Origin: Nocardiopsis flavescens
Lineage (GTDB): Bacteria; Actinomycetota; Actinomycetes; Streptosporangiales; Streptosporangiaceae
Assembly (NCBI RefSeq): GCF_900141985.1
Contig: NZ_FQZK01000005.1
Span: 62,001 to 126,000 of the forward strand
DNA: 64,000 nt
Direction of reading: 5' to 3'
This document shows, piece after piece, positions 16,376 to 24,927 of the stretch. The stretch's first letter is position 1. Each line of letters opens with the position of its first letter. The notes under the pieces are model-generated. The model searched no databases. It had not been told where the DNA came from and saw only the letters and a list, made by a program, of their open reading frames with translations. The translations under genes and the position numbers were made by a program.

Positions 16376-18142
16376 TCAGTTCGACTGCTGCACCGGCAGG
16401 TGCCGTCCCAGGTACCCGATGTACACCCGGTTGGTGGTCCCGGGCCCCAGGTCGGGGTAGAAGTACAGCCGCGGGCAGATCCCGTACTCGATGTCGAGCT
16501 TGATGTGCGCGTACATCGGCACCCGCCCGGCCGGGTGGACGTCCTCCGGCACCCGGAAGAACCGCTTCTCGTTGAGCTTGCCCCGGTTGCGCACGTGGTC
16601 CGACTCCTGCGAGGCCAGCCGCTTGACCGGGATCACCCGGTACCCGTCGGGGTTCTCCTTCAGGTAGGAGTGGAAACCCAGCCCCCGGTCGGGGTTGTCG
16701 AACTGGTAGCGGGCGTAGTCGTTCAGGGCGAGCAGGGCCTCCCAGGCCCGGGTCACCCACAGCGTCTCCTTGCGGCTGTCGGACAGCTCGTAGACCGTCT
16801 GGTCCTCGATGGTGAAGAACAGGTGCGGCAGCGCGGTGTCGTCGGTGATCCGCTCCAGCAGCTCGGACACGCTGTACGGGGGGCGCCGGGACGGGTCGCG
16901 CGGCGCGGGGGCGGCGGACAGCTGGAACAGCCCGGACTCGCGGGCCTGCTCGCGCAGCCACCGCACCTCGTAGCGGGCGGCGCGCAGCCGTCCGCGCTCC
17001 TCCTCCAGCTCCTCGGCCAGGTCCGCGCTCTCGGCGAGCAGCTGGCGGCGCTCCTCGGACAGCTCACCGATCCGCTCGCCCTGCCGGGTGACCTCCTCCC
17101 GCAGGCGCTGCACCTGGACCTCCAGGGCCTTGGCCTCCTGGACGGCGGCCAGGTCCGCGGCCGGGGCGGGATCGGCCGCCGGATGCGCCCCCGCGGCGGG
17201 GACGCCGGGGGAGGCGCCCGTCGCGGGGGAGGGGGTGCGGCGCAGGTCGTCGGTCTCCTCGGCCAGGAGGGCGTCCACCGCGGGCAGGGGCCCGGGCAGG
17301 GCCACCTCCAGCGCGTTCTCCCGTACCCGCCGGGACAGCGCCGCCCCCACCCAGTTGCGGATGCGCTCTCCGTCACGCGCGGTGTCCAGTGTGGTCGGGC
17401 TCATCCGCGGGTGCCGGGAGGGGTCCCCCTCCATCCCGGGTAAGAAGGTCCGCACCCCGCCCGAGGGGATGTCCATACCGGCGGGCAGCAGGTCGACGAT
17501 CCGCTCCTGGGCGGCGGAGTCCAGCACGTACACCGAGCACATGCCGGTGCACCGCGACAGGGCGGCGGCCATGGAGGTGCGCCAGTCCGCGACGGTGACG
17601 TCGCCGGGCGCGCCGGTCGCCAGCACCGCCAGCCGCCGCTCGGGGTCGCGGATCGCGGACACCAGCACGTCCATCAGGGAGTCGTCGCGGCCCCGCACGA
17701 TCACCGGTGCCGAGGGCACCCGGTGGCGGCCGTCGTGCGCGGGCAGGGCGTCCAGCAGCATCCGCGCGGCCTCGGGCGGCATGATGTCGAGCCGGGGCTG
17801 CTCGGAGGCGCCCGCCGTGTCCACGGTCATGTCCAGCCACAGGTACCGCCACGGCGCCAGCTCCGGGTCCACCACGACCGTGACGACGGTCCGCCACACC
17901 CCGTCCGGCTTGTCGGACTCGGTGGTCAGCCGGAGGAAGGACAGGCCCTCGTCGGGGTTGTCGTGCCGCACCACGAGAGCCCGGGAGCGGTTGCTCAGCT
18001 CATAGCGGCCGGAGGCCGTGAAGTCCACGCGCGCTCCCGAGTTGCCCCGTTTGCTCAGCCACCGGGACAGCACGGCCGACGCGGCGGCGATGGGGTCCTG
18101 GTCCTCCGGGACCGCGATGAGCGTGCGGTAGACAAGCGGCAA
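16376..18142 (-). CDS. Unrecognised 588-residue protein: two globular ends joined by a coiled coil
   Basis: 588 residues, no family recognised. Residues 1-280 are globular, with a mixed alpha/beta pattern and segments such as LAVLATGAPGDVTVADW and VRTFLPGMEGDPSRHPR. Residues about 290-330 are a Pro/Ala linker, and about 333-400 form a charged coiled coil (heptads of L with E/R). Residues 420-588 are a second domain with FFTIEDQTVYELSDSRKETLWV and a basic C-terminal strand pair ending RVYIGYLGRHLP. There are no membrane segments. The start codon is TTG at 18142, with GGGAG about 8 nt upstream. It may be co-transcribed with the glycosylase-like gene downstream. Confidence 0.8.
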   Translation of the reverse strand: MPLVYRTLIAVPEDQDPIAAASAVLSRWLSKRGNSGARVDFTASGRYELSNRSRALVVRHDNPDEGLSFLRLTTESDKPDGVWRTVVTVVVDPELAPWRYLWLDMTVDTAGASEQPRLDIMPPEAARMLLDALPAHDGRHRVPSAPVIVRGRDDSLMDVLVSAIRDPERRLAVLATGAPGDVTVADWRTSMAAALSRCTGMCSVYVLDSAAQERIVDLLPAGMDIPSGGVRTFLPGMEGDPSRHPRMSPTTLDTARDGERIRNWVGAALSRRVRENALEVALPGPLPAVDALLAEETDDLRRTPSPATGASPGVPAAGAHPAADPAPAADLAAVQEAKALEVQVQRLREEVTRQGERIGELSEERRQLLAESADLAEELEEERGRLRAARYEVRWLREQARESGLFQLSAAPAPRDPSRRPPYSVSELLERITDDTALPHLFFTIEDQTVYELSDSRKETLWVTRAWEALLALNDYARYQFDNPDRGLGFHSYLKENPDGYRVIPVKRLASQESDHVRNRGKLNEKRFFRVPEDVHPAGRVPMYAHIKLDIEYGICPRLYFYPDLGPGTTNRVYIGYLGRHLPVQQSN

Positions 18143-18270
18143 TGGGCACTCCCGGGCTTCCGTCGGCGGCGGCGGACCCGAGGACCCGGACCGGACACGA
18201 CGGCGGGGCCCTCACCACCACTGTGTACGAAAGAACCCTCCGGTGCCAGTCGGGAGACCGGAGGGGATCT

Positions 18271-18696
18271 TCACGTGGTCGCGTCGCCCAGGGTGTACCC
18301 GTCCTCGGTCCAGGGAATCTCGACCTCCTCGGCGTGGACGTGCCACCGGGCGTCGGGCAGGGCGCGCCGCATCAGGGTGAGGGCGTCCAGGTAGTGGCGC
18401 AGCTGGGCGAGGAGGGGCTCGCCCCCGCAGGCGGCCGGGGGCATCTTGCTGGACCCGGCCAGCACCTGCCCGGCGGAGAGGTGGTCGTCGGCGTAGAGGT
18501 ACAGCCCCTCGAAGACCTCCGCCGGGGACCGGTACTCCCGCGGTACCTCGCCCGAGGCGTGCCAGACCGGGAAGAGCTCCAGGGCCTCCTCCCGCAGGGA
18601 GTCCTCGCCCGCGCTCGCCAGGCGCTCGACGGCCGCGCGCTCGTCCGCGGTCAGCGGGGTGCCGCGCTCGGCGCTGTAGTAGAGGGATACGCCCAT
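18271..18696 (-). CDS. Small conserved-looking protein, unknown
   Basis: 141 residues, soluble, mildly acidic. Visible features are GVSLYYSAERGTPL at the start, a helical middle (LREEALELFPVWH), and a C-terminal stretch with WHVHAEEVEIPW. I do not recognise the family. An AAAGG ribosome site precedes the ATG at 18696. It is divergent from the aldehyde dehydrogenase, and a perfect 20-bp palindrome lies between the two starts. Confidence 0.6.
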   Translation of the reverse strand: MGVSLYYSAERGTPLTADERAAVERLASAGEDSLREEALELFPVWHASGEVPREYRSPAEVFEGLYLYADDHLSAGQVLAGSSKMPPAACGGEPLLAQLRHYLDALTLMRRALPDARWHVHAEEVEIPWTEDGYTLGDATT

Positions 18697-18729
18697 GGGA
18701 GGGCCTTTCGTCGGGGCGCGGGTGCGCGC

Positions 18730-18749
18730 GTCGTGCCGTACGGCACGAC
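18730..18749. promoter_or_regulatory. Perfect 20-bp palindrome between divergent genes
   Basis: GTCGTGCCGTACGGCACGAC is identical on both strands, with no loop, so it looks like a dimer-binding operator rather than a hairpin. It lies 34 bp from the start of the small unknown gene and about 100 bp from the aldehyde dehydrogenase start. No regulator gene is adjacent; its binder is unknown. Confidence 0.6.
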
Positions 18750-18852
18750 CTTAGAAGACCGCGCCGACATGCTCCATCGCGGCCAATCGGCGGTGCCCGC
18801 CTGGCAATTCTGGACAAGGCGCGGACGGGGCCCCGGCACTAGCGTCCCTTGC

Positions 18853-20277
18853 ATGTCCACGCACCCGTTCTGGCTGGCCGGCACCGCCGCGACCGGCGAC
18901 AGCGAAATCACCGTCGTCAACCCCTACACCGGCGGGGTCGCGGGCCGCGTCTCCGTGCCCACCGCCGACCAGGTCGAGCAGGCCGTGGCCGCCGCGCGGT
19001 CCGCGGCCGCCGGGTCCGCGGCGCTCCCCGCGCACGCCAGGGCCGCCGCCCTCGACCACATCTCCCGCCGCATCGGCGAGCGCGCCGAGGAGATCGCCCT
19101 GACCATCACCGCCGAGAGCGGCAAGCCGGTCAAGTGGTCCCGGGTCGAGGCCGCCCGCGCCGTGTCCGTGTTCCGCTGGGCCGCCGAGGAGGCGCGCCGC
19201 GACAGCGGCGAGCTCCAGCGCCTGGACACCGACCCCGGCGGCACCGGCCGGATGGCCCTGGTCCGCAGGGTCCCGCGCGGCCCGGTGCTCGGCATCTCGC
19301 CCTTCAACTTCCCGCTGAACCTGGTCGCCCACAAGATCGCCCCGGCGATCGCCGTCGGCGCCCCCATCATCCTCAAGCCGGCGCCGGCCACCCCGATGAC
19401 CGCGCTGCTGCTGGGCGAGATCATCGCCGAGACCGACCTGCCCGCCGGCGCGGTGTCGGTGCTGCCGATGCCCGACGACCTGGCCGGGCGCCTCATCGAG
19501 GACGACCGGCTGCCGGTCGTCTCGTTCACCGGCGGCGCGTTCGGCTGGGAGATCCAGAAGCGCGCCCCGCACAAGCACGTCACCCTGGAGCTGGGCGGCA
19601 ACGCCGCGGCCGTGGTGCTCGACGACGCCGACCTGGAGTGGGCGGCCGAGCGCGTGGCCCTGTTCGGCAACAACCAGGCCGGCCAGGTCTGCATCGGCGT
19701 GCAGCGGGTCGTCGTCACCGACGCCGTGTACGACGCGTTCGTGTCGCGCCTGGTCGAACGGGTGGAGGCGCTGGGCACCGGCGACCCCGCCGACGAGAAG
19801 ACCGACGTGGGACCGCTGGTGAACGAGGCCGCGGCCGTCCGTGTCCAGGAGTGGGTCCGGGAGGCCGCCGCGGGCGGAGCCGAGCTGCTCACCGGCGGCG
19901 TCCGCGACGGCGTCACCATGGCCCCGACGGTGGTCGCGGGCGCTCCGGCCGACAGCCGGCTGATGCGCGAGGAGGTGTTCGGCCCGGTGCTGGTGCTCCA
20001 GCGGGTCGCCGACACCGACGCCGCCTTCGCCGCGGTCAACGACAGCGACTTCGGCCTCCAGGCGGGCGTGTTCACCCGCGACCTGCCGACCGCGTTCCGC
20101 GCGCACCGGGAGTTGGAGGTGGGCGGTGTGATCATCGGCGACGTGCCGACGTTCCGCGCGGACCAGATGCCCTACGGCGGGGTGAAGGGCTCGGGCGTGG
20201 GCCGCGAGGGCGTGCGCGCGGCCATGACCGACCTGACCTGCGAGCGGGTCCTGGTGCTCACCGGCATCAGCCTGTGA
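18853..20277 (+). CDS. Aldehyde dehydrogenase (NAD(P)+-dependent)
   Basis: 474 residues, full-length ALDH superfamily. ISPFNFPLNLVAHKIAPAI and ILKPAPATPMT form the cofactor-binding part. The catalytic base glutamate is in LELGGNAAAVVL near residue 255, and the nucleophile cysteine is in NNQAGQVCIGVQRV near 290. EEVFGPVL and MPYGGVKGSGVGREG are typical of the lactaldehyde/glyceraldehyde-3-phosphate group. The catalytic loop reads GQVCIGVQR, usual for phosphonoacetaldehyde- or lactaldehyde-type members. The substrate is not certain. The ATG at 18853 has no clear ribosome site; the frame upstream is non-coding. Confidence 0.88.
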   Translation: MSTHPFWLAGTAATGDSEITVVNPYTGGVAGRVSVPTADQVEQAVAAARSAAAGSAALPAHARAAALDHISRRIGERAEEIALTITAESGKPVKWSRVEAARAVSVFRWAAEEARRDSGELQRLDTDPGGTGRMALVRRVPRGPVLGISPFNFPLNLVAHKIAPAIAVGAPIILKPAPATPMTALLLGEIIAETDLPAGAVSVLPMPDDLAGRLIEDDRLPVVSFTGGAFGWEIQKRAPHKHVTLELGGNAAAVVLDDADLEWAAERVALFGNNQAGQVCIGVQRVVVTDAVYDAFVSRLVERVEALGTGDPADEKTDVGPLVNEAAAVRVQEWVREAAAGGAELLTGGVRDGVTMAPTVVAGAPADSRLMREEVFGPVLVLQRVADTDAAFAAVNDSDFGLQAGVFTRDLPTAFRAHRELEVGGVIIGDVPTFRADQMPYGGVKGSGVGREGVRAAMTDLTCERVLVLTGISL

Positions 20278-20294
20278 GCCGTTCCTGACGGGCT

Positions 20295-20316
20295 CCCGCC
20301 GGCACCGGCCGGCGGG
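20295..20316 (+). terminator. Hairpin between convergent genes
   Basis: A 9-bp perfect stem (CCCGCCGGC) with an ACCG loop lies 17 bp after the aldehyde dehydrogenase stop. It can end transcription from either side. Confidence 0.6.
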
Positions 20317-20412
20317 CCGGCCCCGGCGGCTCCCGCCCCGCGTGGGGCGGGGCGGGCACCGCCGCGGTCACCGCGCCGGGCCGCCCCGGGCGGTCCGGCG
20401 CACCGGCGCGGG

Positions 20413-21459
20413 CTACAGCCCGGAGGCGTGGTCGTACAGCTTGCGGGCCTCGGCGCCGAACCGCGGTCCGAACTGCGTCCGCCGGTCGTCGGCGTACTTG
20501 AAGCTCACCACCGAGGACACGGTGCCCACCCCGGTCGCGGGATCGAACCCGGTCAGCCACGGGCCGCCGCTGGAGCCCTGCGTCATCCCGCAGCGCATCC
20601 CGTTGGCCGTGGTCCCGCCGGTGTCCGCCCGGGTGGCGCCCGAACAGTAGTGCAGTTCGCGGCCGTTGTACGGGGACGCCGCCGGGTAGCCGAACGAGTA
20701 CACCTGCACGCCCTCGCGCACCCGGGTGTCGGTCCAGGTGTCGAAGGAGATCCGCTGGGCGCCCACCTCGTTCTGCACCGACCTGCCGCCGTCGGTGTTG
20801 AGCACCGCGACCGCCAGGTCGAAGCTGTCGTCGGCCCGCTTGGACCACTCCGGCGACACCAGGAGGTCGCGGGCGGTGTAGCGGCCGTAGGGCGAGGAGC
20901 CGTCGCTGAAGGCGGGCACGAAGGTCCAGTTGCGCGCCCAGGAGCCGGTGCCGTCCTTGGCGCAGTGCCCGGCGGTGACGACGGTGCTCCGGTTGGGGGA
21001 GTCCACCACCGACGCCGAGCAGGTGAAGTCGCGCCCGTCCATGGTCAGGAACACCTTGCCGGTGGTGCGCACGACGCGCCCCCCGGCGGTCCACCTCTCC
21101 CCGGTGCTGTCGTCGCGCGGGGCCGCCTGGTGCTCGGGCTCGGGGCGCGGGATCACGTCCGCGGCCCCGGGCAGGGTCTGGGCGAGCAGTTCGCTGATGG
21201 GCAGCGCGGCGGCCATGCGCTCGGGGGTCCAGTAGGACAGCACGGCCCGGTGCTGCGCCTCGGAGACCGCCGCGCTCTGGCGTACCACTCCGTCGGCCTC
21301 GTCGAGGACGGCGTGCGCCTCGTGGAGGCGTTCGGGTACGGTCCCGGCCTGGGCGGGTTCGAGGGACCGGTCGGCGTGGACGAGGCCGCCGACGGCCAGG
21401 GCCGCCGCGGCGAGGGCGGCCAGGAGTTTGTGCGCGGTGGACGAGGTCATGGACCGCAT
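20413..21459 (-). CDS. Secreted trypsin-like serine endopeptidase
   Basis: 348 residues. A signal peptide (basic n-region, then AALAAAALAVGGLVHA) is followed by a pro-region. The S1/V8-like protease domain shows the catalytic triad: H in VVTAGHCAKDG, D in DSFDLAVAVLN and S in QGSSGGPWL. It is exported and probably activated by cleavage of the pro-region. The start is uncertain between ATGs at 21471, 21459 and 21450. I prefer 21459 because a palindrome at 21473-21492 abuts the longest ATG and should lie in the promoter. Confidence 0.85.
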   Translation of the reverse strand: MRSMTSSTAHKLLAALAAAALAVGGLVHADRSLEPAQAGTVPERLHEAHAVLDEADGVVRQSAAVSEAQHRAVLSYWTPERMAAALPISELLAQTLPGAADVIPRPEPEHQAAPRDDSTGERWTAGGRVVRTTGKVFLTMDGRDFTCSASVVDSPNRSTVVTAGHCAKDGTGSWARNWTFVPAFSDGSSPYGRYTARDLLVSPEWSKRADDSFDLAVAVLNTDGGRSVQNEVGAQRISFDTWTDTRVREGVQVYSFGYPAASPYNGRELHYCSGATRADTGGTTANGMRCGMTQGSSGGPWLTGFDPATGVGTVSSVVSFKYADDRRTQFGPRFGAEARKLYDHASGL

Positions 21460-21472
21460 TTTTGCACACATG

Positions 21473-21492
21473 AAGTAATCACATGACTACTT
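21473..21492. promoter_or_regulatory. Near-palindrome upstream of the protease
   Basis: AAGTAATCACATGACTACTT is symmetric at 16 of 20 positions and sits just upstream of the protease start in an AT-rich patch. It is a candidate operator overlapping the promoter. Confidence 0.4.
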
Positions 21493-21697
21493 TGAGTTTG
21501 TGTCCGCGGTTTTTCGGGGACGCGGCGGCGACCGCCTCCGGTGCGGGGGCGCATCGGAGGCGGTCACGGCGGTCGCGCCGCCCCGCCAGGGCCGCGGCGC
21601 GACCGGCCGATCGCTTCGACCGGGTTCCGGCCTTGCGTCCGGCGGGGTTTGCGACGGTACCGATTCGGTCGCACGGCCCCGCCGGAGCGGACCGGGG

Positions 21698-23341
21698 TCA
21701 GGCGAAGGGGATGGTCACCCGCGTGGGCTCGGCCTCCGGCGAGGTGAACGTCACCCGGTTCCCGATCGTGCTCTCCGAGCGGTACCGCAGGTCGCGGGTG
21801 TCCACCACGACGGCCAGCCGGTGTCCGGCGGGCACGTCCCACACCACCGGCGCCAGCTCCGTGGTCACGGTCACCGGTGCGCCCGGGACCGCGTCGCGCA
21901 GCGTGTGGGGGGCGTGGGAGAGCAGCGCCCCCCGGCCGTTGGAGTCGATGGCGTACAGGTACACGAACACCGACTGCTCCCGCGCGGTGGGGGTCAGCGT
22001 GAACGTCGCCTCCGGCGCGCCCGCCACCCGGGCGCCGTCCGGGTAGGCGGGGCTCGTCCAGACCCCCGCCCGGTAGCGGTCCACGGTGGGCAGCAGTACG
22101 CCCGTGGGCACGTCGAAGAACTGCTGGAGGGCGCCGCTCAGCAGCACGGTCCCGCTCTCGGCGGTCGTGCCGATCCCGGTGCGCACGCCGTGGCTCCACC
22201 CGGTGTCGGGCTCGGCGCCCATCGCGCCGCTGCTCTGCCAGCGGGTCCAGTCCGTGCCGGGCCTGCCCAGGTGGAAGGTCTGCTCGCCGCCGGTCACCGA
22301 CTCCCAGTCGGGGTGCGAGGACCAGGCCCCGCGCCCGTTGTTGGGCTTGACCATGACCGGGTCGGCGGCCCCCACTCCGTTGTCCTCGCCCTTGAGGTGG
22401 TGGTCGAACCAGTCGCCGACCCCCTCCCAGACCTCGTCGGGCAGCCCGGCCGCGCCGAACAGCTCCTGGGTGGCGTGGTCGCCGGGGGCGAGCATGAGCC
22501 GCTTGGGGCCGGACAGCTCGCCGTAGAAGTCGGTGATGTGGCCGACCGGGAACATGCCGTCGTTCCAGCCGTGGGCCATCATCACGGCGGTGCCGTTGGC
22601 GTTGATCCGGTCCACCTTGGTGGCCGCCGACCGGTCGGGGGCCATGTCCAGGGCGGGGCCGATGTCGCCGCGGCGGTAGGCGCGCTCCACGTTCTGGAGG
22701 GTCTCGCCCTTGCGGCCGGTCAGCGCGGCCGCGCCCAGCAGCAGCTCGGCGGACTGCACGTCGACGGTCCCGCCGGGGTACAGGGACTCCTGGAGGTCGG
22801 CCCAGCCGCTGAGCGAGGCCACCGCCCTGATCCGGTCGTCCTCGGCGGCGGTGAGCAGGCTGATGCCGCCGCCGTAGGAGATCCCTGCCATGCCGATGCG
22901 CCCGGGGTCGGCGTCGGTGTTCTCCAGCGCCCAGTCGATCACCGCGCTCGCGTCGGCCCGGTCCTGCGGACCGGCGACCTCGATCCGGCCGCCGGAGTCC
23001 CAGAAGCCGCGGGAGGAGTAGGTGACGACCTGGTAGCCGGACTCCTGGGCGAGCCGGGCGCCCGCGCCGACGTAGAGCAGGTGCGGGGTGCCCCAGGCGG
23101 ACGGCATGACCAGCAGCGGGTGCGGGCCCTCGGTGCCGGTGGGGGTGATGACCTTGGCCCTGATCGCGGTGCCGTCGTGGCTCGTGATGGTCGTGTAGCG
23201 GATCTGGGAGCCGACCGCTGCTGCGGCCGGCGCGGGGGAGAGCAGGACCGCGGCGAGCACCGCCGCCACCAGGCCGGCCAGCAGCCGGACGGGGGCGGGG
23301 CGCGGGCGCGGGGGAGCGGAACGCGGGGTCTGGGAACGCAT
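21698..23341 (-). CDS. Secreted CocE/NonD-type hydrolase (peptidase S15, X-Pro dipeptidyl-peptidase-like)
   Basis: 547 residues. A signal peptide (RPRPAPVRLLAGLVAAVLAAVLL...AAAA) precedes an alpha/beta hydrolase with the nucleophile serine near residue 155 (GISYGGG). A DP-type acid turn follows, and the histidine is in GDHATQ. A C-terminal jelly-roll domain as in X-Pro dipeptidyl peptidases and acyl esterases follows (EATFTLTPT, DVPAGHRLAVVVDTRD). It probably cleaves X-Pro from peptides or acts as an esterase outside the cell. The ATG at 23341 starts a proper signal peptide; the upstream frame is non-coding. Confidence 0.85.
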   Translation of the reverse strand: MRSQTPRSAPPRPRPAPVRLLAGLVAAVLAAVLLSPAPAAAAVGSQIRYTTITSHDGTAIRAKVITPTGTEGPHPLLVMPSAWGTPHLLYVGAGARLAQESGYQVVTYSSRGFWDSGGRIEVAGPQDRADASAVIDWALENTDADPGRIGMAGISYGGGISLLTAAEDDRIRAVASLSGWADLQESLYPGGTVDVQSAELLLGAAALTGRKGETLQNVERAYRRGDIGPALDMAPDRSAATKVDRINANGTAVMMAHGWNDGMFPVGHITDFYGELSGPKRLMLAPGDHATQELFGAAGLPDEVWEGVGDWFDHHLKGEDNGVGAADPVMVKPNNGRGAWSSHPDWESVTGGEQTFHLGRPGTDWTRWQSSGAMGAEPDTGWSHGVRTGIGTTAESGTVLLSGALQQFFDVPTGVLLPTVDRYRAGVWTSPAYPDGARVAGAPEATFTLTPTAREQSVFVYLYAIDSNGRGALLSHAPHTLRDAVPGAPVTVTTELAPVVWDVPAGHRLAVVVDTRDLRYRSESTIGNRVTFTSPEAEPTRVTIPFA

Positions 23342-23658
23342 GGGTCGGGAACCTCGGGGAGCAGGGGACGGGAGGTTTCCGATGGGTCGTCGCGCCACCG
23401 AGGACCATCGGGGGAGGGCCGGATCCGGGCCGGCCGGTGCGCGGGGGTGCCGCGGGGCGGGGGTGGGGGACGGGGGTGAGGGGGATCGTAAGTGACCGTG
23501 AGGTAACTTACTCACCGGTTAAGTTAGGACAGCGGGCGTCGGATGTAAAGACCCCGTGAACCCGCTGCTCCGCCGGTCCGCCGGGAGGACCCCCGCCTTT
23601 CCCCTCCCGTTGTCCACAGGCCCCGGCGGCGGTGCGCCGCGTGCGCGACAATGGGGGC

Positions 23659-24906
23659 GTGCGACAAGAACAGCAGCGATCCGTAGTCCTCCTCGGCTCC
23701 ACCGGCTCGATCGGCACCCAGGCCCTGGACATCGTCCACCGCAACCCCGGGCGCTTCCGCGTCGCCGGACTGGCCGCCGGGGGCGGCCGGGTGGACCTGC
23801 TCGCCAAGCAGGCCGCCGCGTTCGGCGTCCCGCGGGTGGCCGTGGCGGACCCCGCCCGCGCCGACGAGCTGCGGCGGGCCCTGGCCGGGCACGGCTGCGG
23901 AGCCACCGTCCTCGCCGGCCCCGAGGGGGTGGCCGAACTCGCCGCCGACCCCTGCGACGTCGTCCTCAACGGCATCACCGGGGCCCTGGGCCTGGAGTCC
24001 ACGCTCGCCGCGCTGCGCGCCGGGAGCACCCTGGCCCTGGCCAACAAGGAGTCCCTCATCATCGGCGGGCCGCTGGTCCGCGCGCTGGCCCGCCCCGGCC
24101 AGATCGTCCCCGTCGACTCCGAGCACTTCGCCATCGCCCAGTGCTTCCCCCACCTGCCCGGCCCCGAGCTGCGCAGCCTCGCCCAGGGGCACGTCACCGC
24201 CCGCCGCGACGAGGTGCGCCGCCTGGTCGTCACCGCCAGCGGCGGCCCCTTCCGCGGCCGCCGCCGGGAGGAGCTGGAGCGCGTCACCCCGGCCGAGGCG
24301 CTCGACCACCCCACCTGGAGCATGGGGCCGGTCATCACCGTCAACTCGGCGACCCTGGTCAACAAGGGCCTGGAGGTCATCGAGGCCAACCTGCTGTTCG
24401 ACATCCCCTTCGACCGCATCGACGTGGTCGTCCACCCGCAGTCGATCGTCCACTCGATGGTCGAGTACGTGGACGGCTCCACCATCGCCAAGGCCAGCCC
24501 GCCCAGCATGATGATCCCCATCGCCTACGGCATGAGCGCCCCCGACCGGGTCGCCGACGCCGCGCCCGGCATGGACTGGACCCGGGCCCAGACCTGGACC
24601 TTCGAGCCGCTGGACCACGAGGCCTTCCCCGCCGTCCGGCTCGCCTGCGAGGTCGGCGAGGCGGGCGGCACCGCCCCGGCCGTGTACAACGCCGCCAACG
24701 AGGAGGCCGTCGCCGCGTTCCTCGCCGGAAACCTCGCGTTCCCGTCGATCCTGGACACCGTCGCGAGGGTAGTCTCGGAGCATCAGCGAACGGAGCGCCC
24801 CGGTGCAGCGTCCCACCGACCAGGGGACCTCACCCTCGACGACGTGTACGCCGCTGACGGATGGGCCCGTACCCGAGCGCGCGAACTGGTCGCACGCCGG
24901 GCCTGA
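23659..24906 (+). CDS. dxr: 1-deoxy-D-xylulose 5-phosphate reductoisomerase
   Basis: 415 residues. It catalyses the first committed MEP-pathway step, DXP to MEP, with NADPH. The NADPH-binding [14 protein letters not shown] is near residue 11. Metal/substrate motifs follow: [33 protein letters not shown] and [23 protein letters not shown], with Asp/Glu residues coordinating the divalent metal. The GTG at 23659 has GGGGGC before it and fits the family length. It is the first gene of the block with the site-2 protease and ispG. Confidence 0.95.
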   Translation: MRQEQQRSVVLLGSTGSIGTQALDIVHRNPGRFRVAGLAAGGGRVDLLAKQAAAFGVPRVAVADPARADELRRALAGHGCGATVLAGPEGVAELAADPCDVVLNGITGALGLESTLAALRAGSTLALANKESLIIGGPLVRALARPGQIVPVDSEHFAIAQCFPHLPGPELRSLAQGHVTARRDEVRRLVVTASGGPFRGRRREELERVTPAEALDHPTWSMGPVITVNSATLVNKGLEVIEANLLFDIPFDRIDVVVHPQSIVHSMVEYVDGSTIAKASPPSMMIPIAYGMSAPDRVADAAPGMDWTRAQTWTFEPLDHEAFPAVRLACEVGEAGGTAPAVYNAANEEAVAAFLAGNLAFPSILDTVARVVSEHQRTERPGAASHRPGDLTLDDVYAADGWARTRARELVARRA

Positions 24907-24927
24907 CACCGGTGTAGGGAGAGATGC

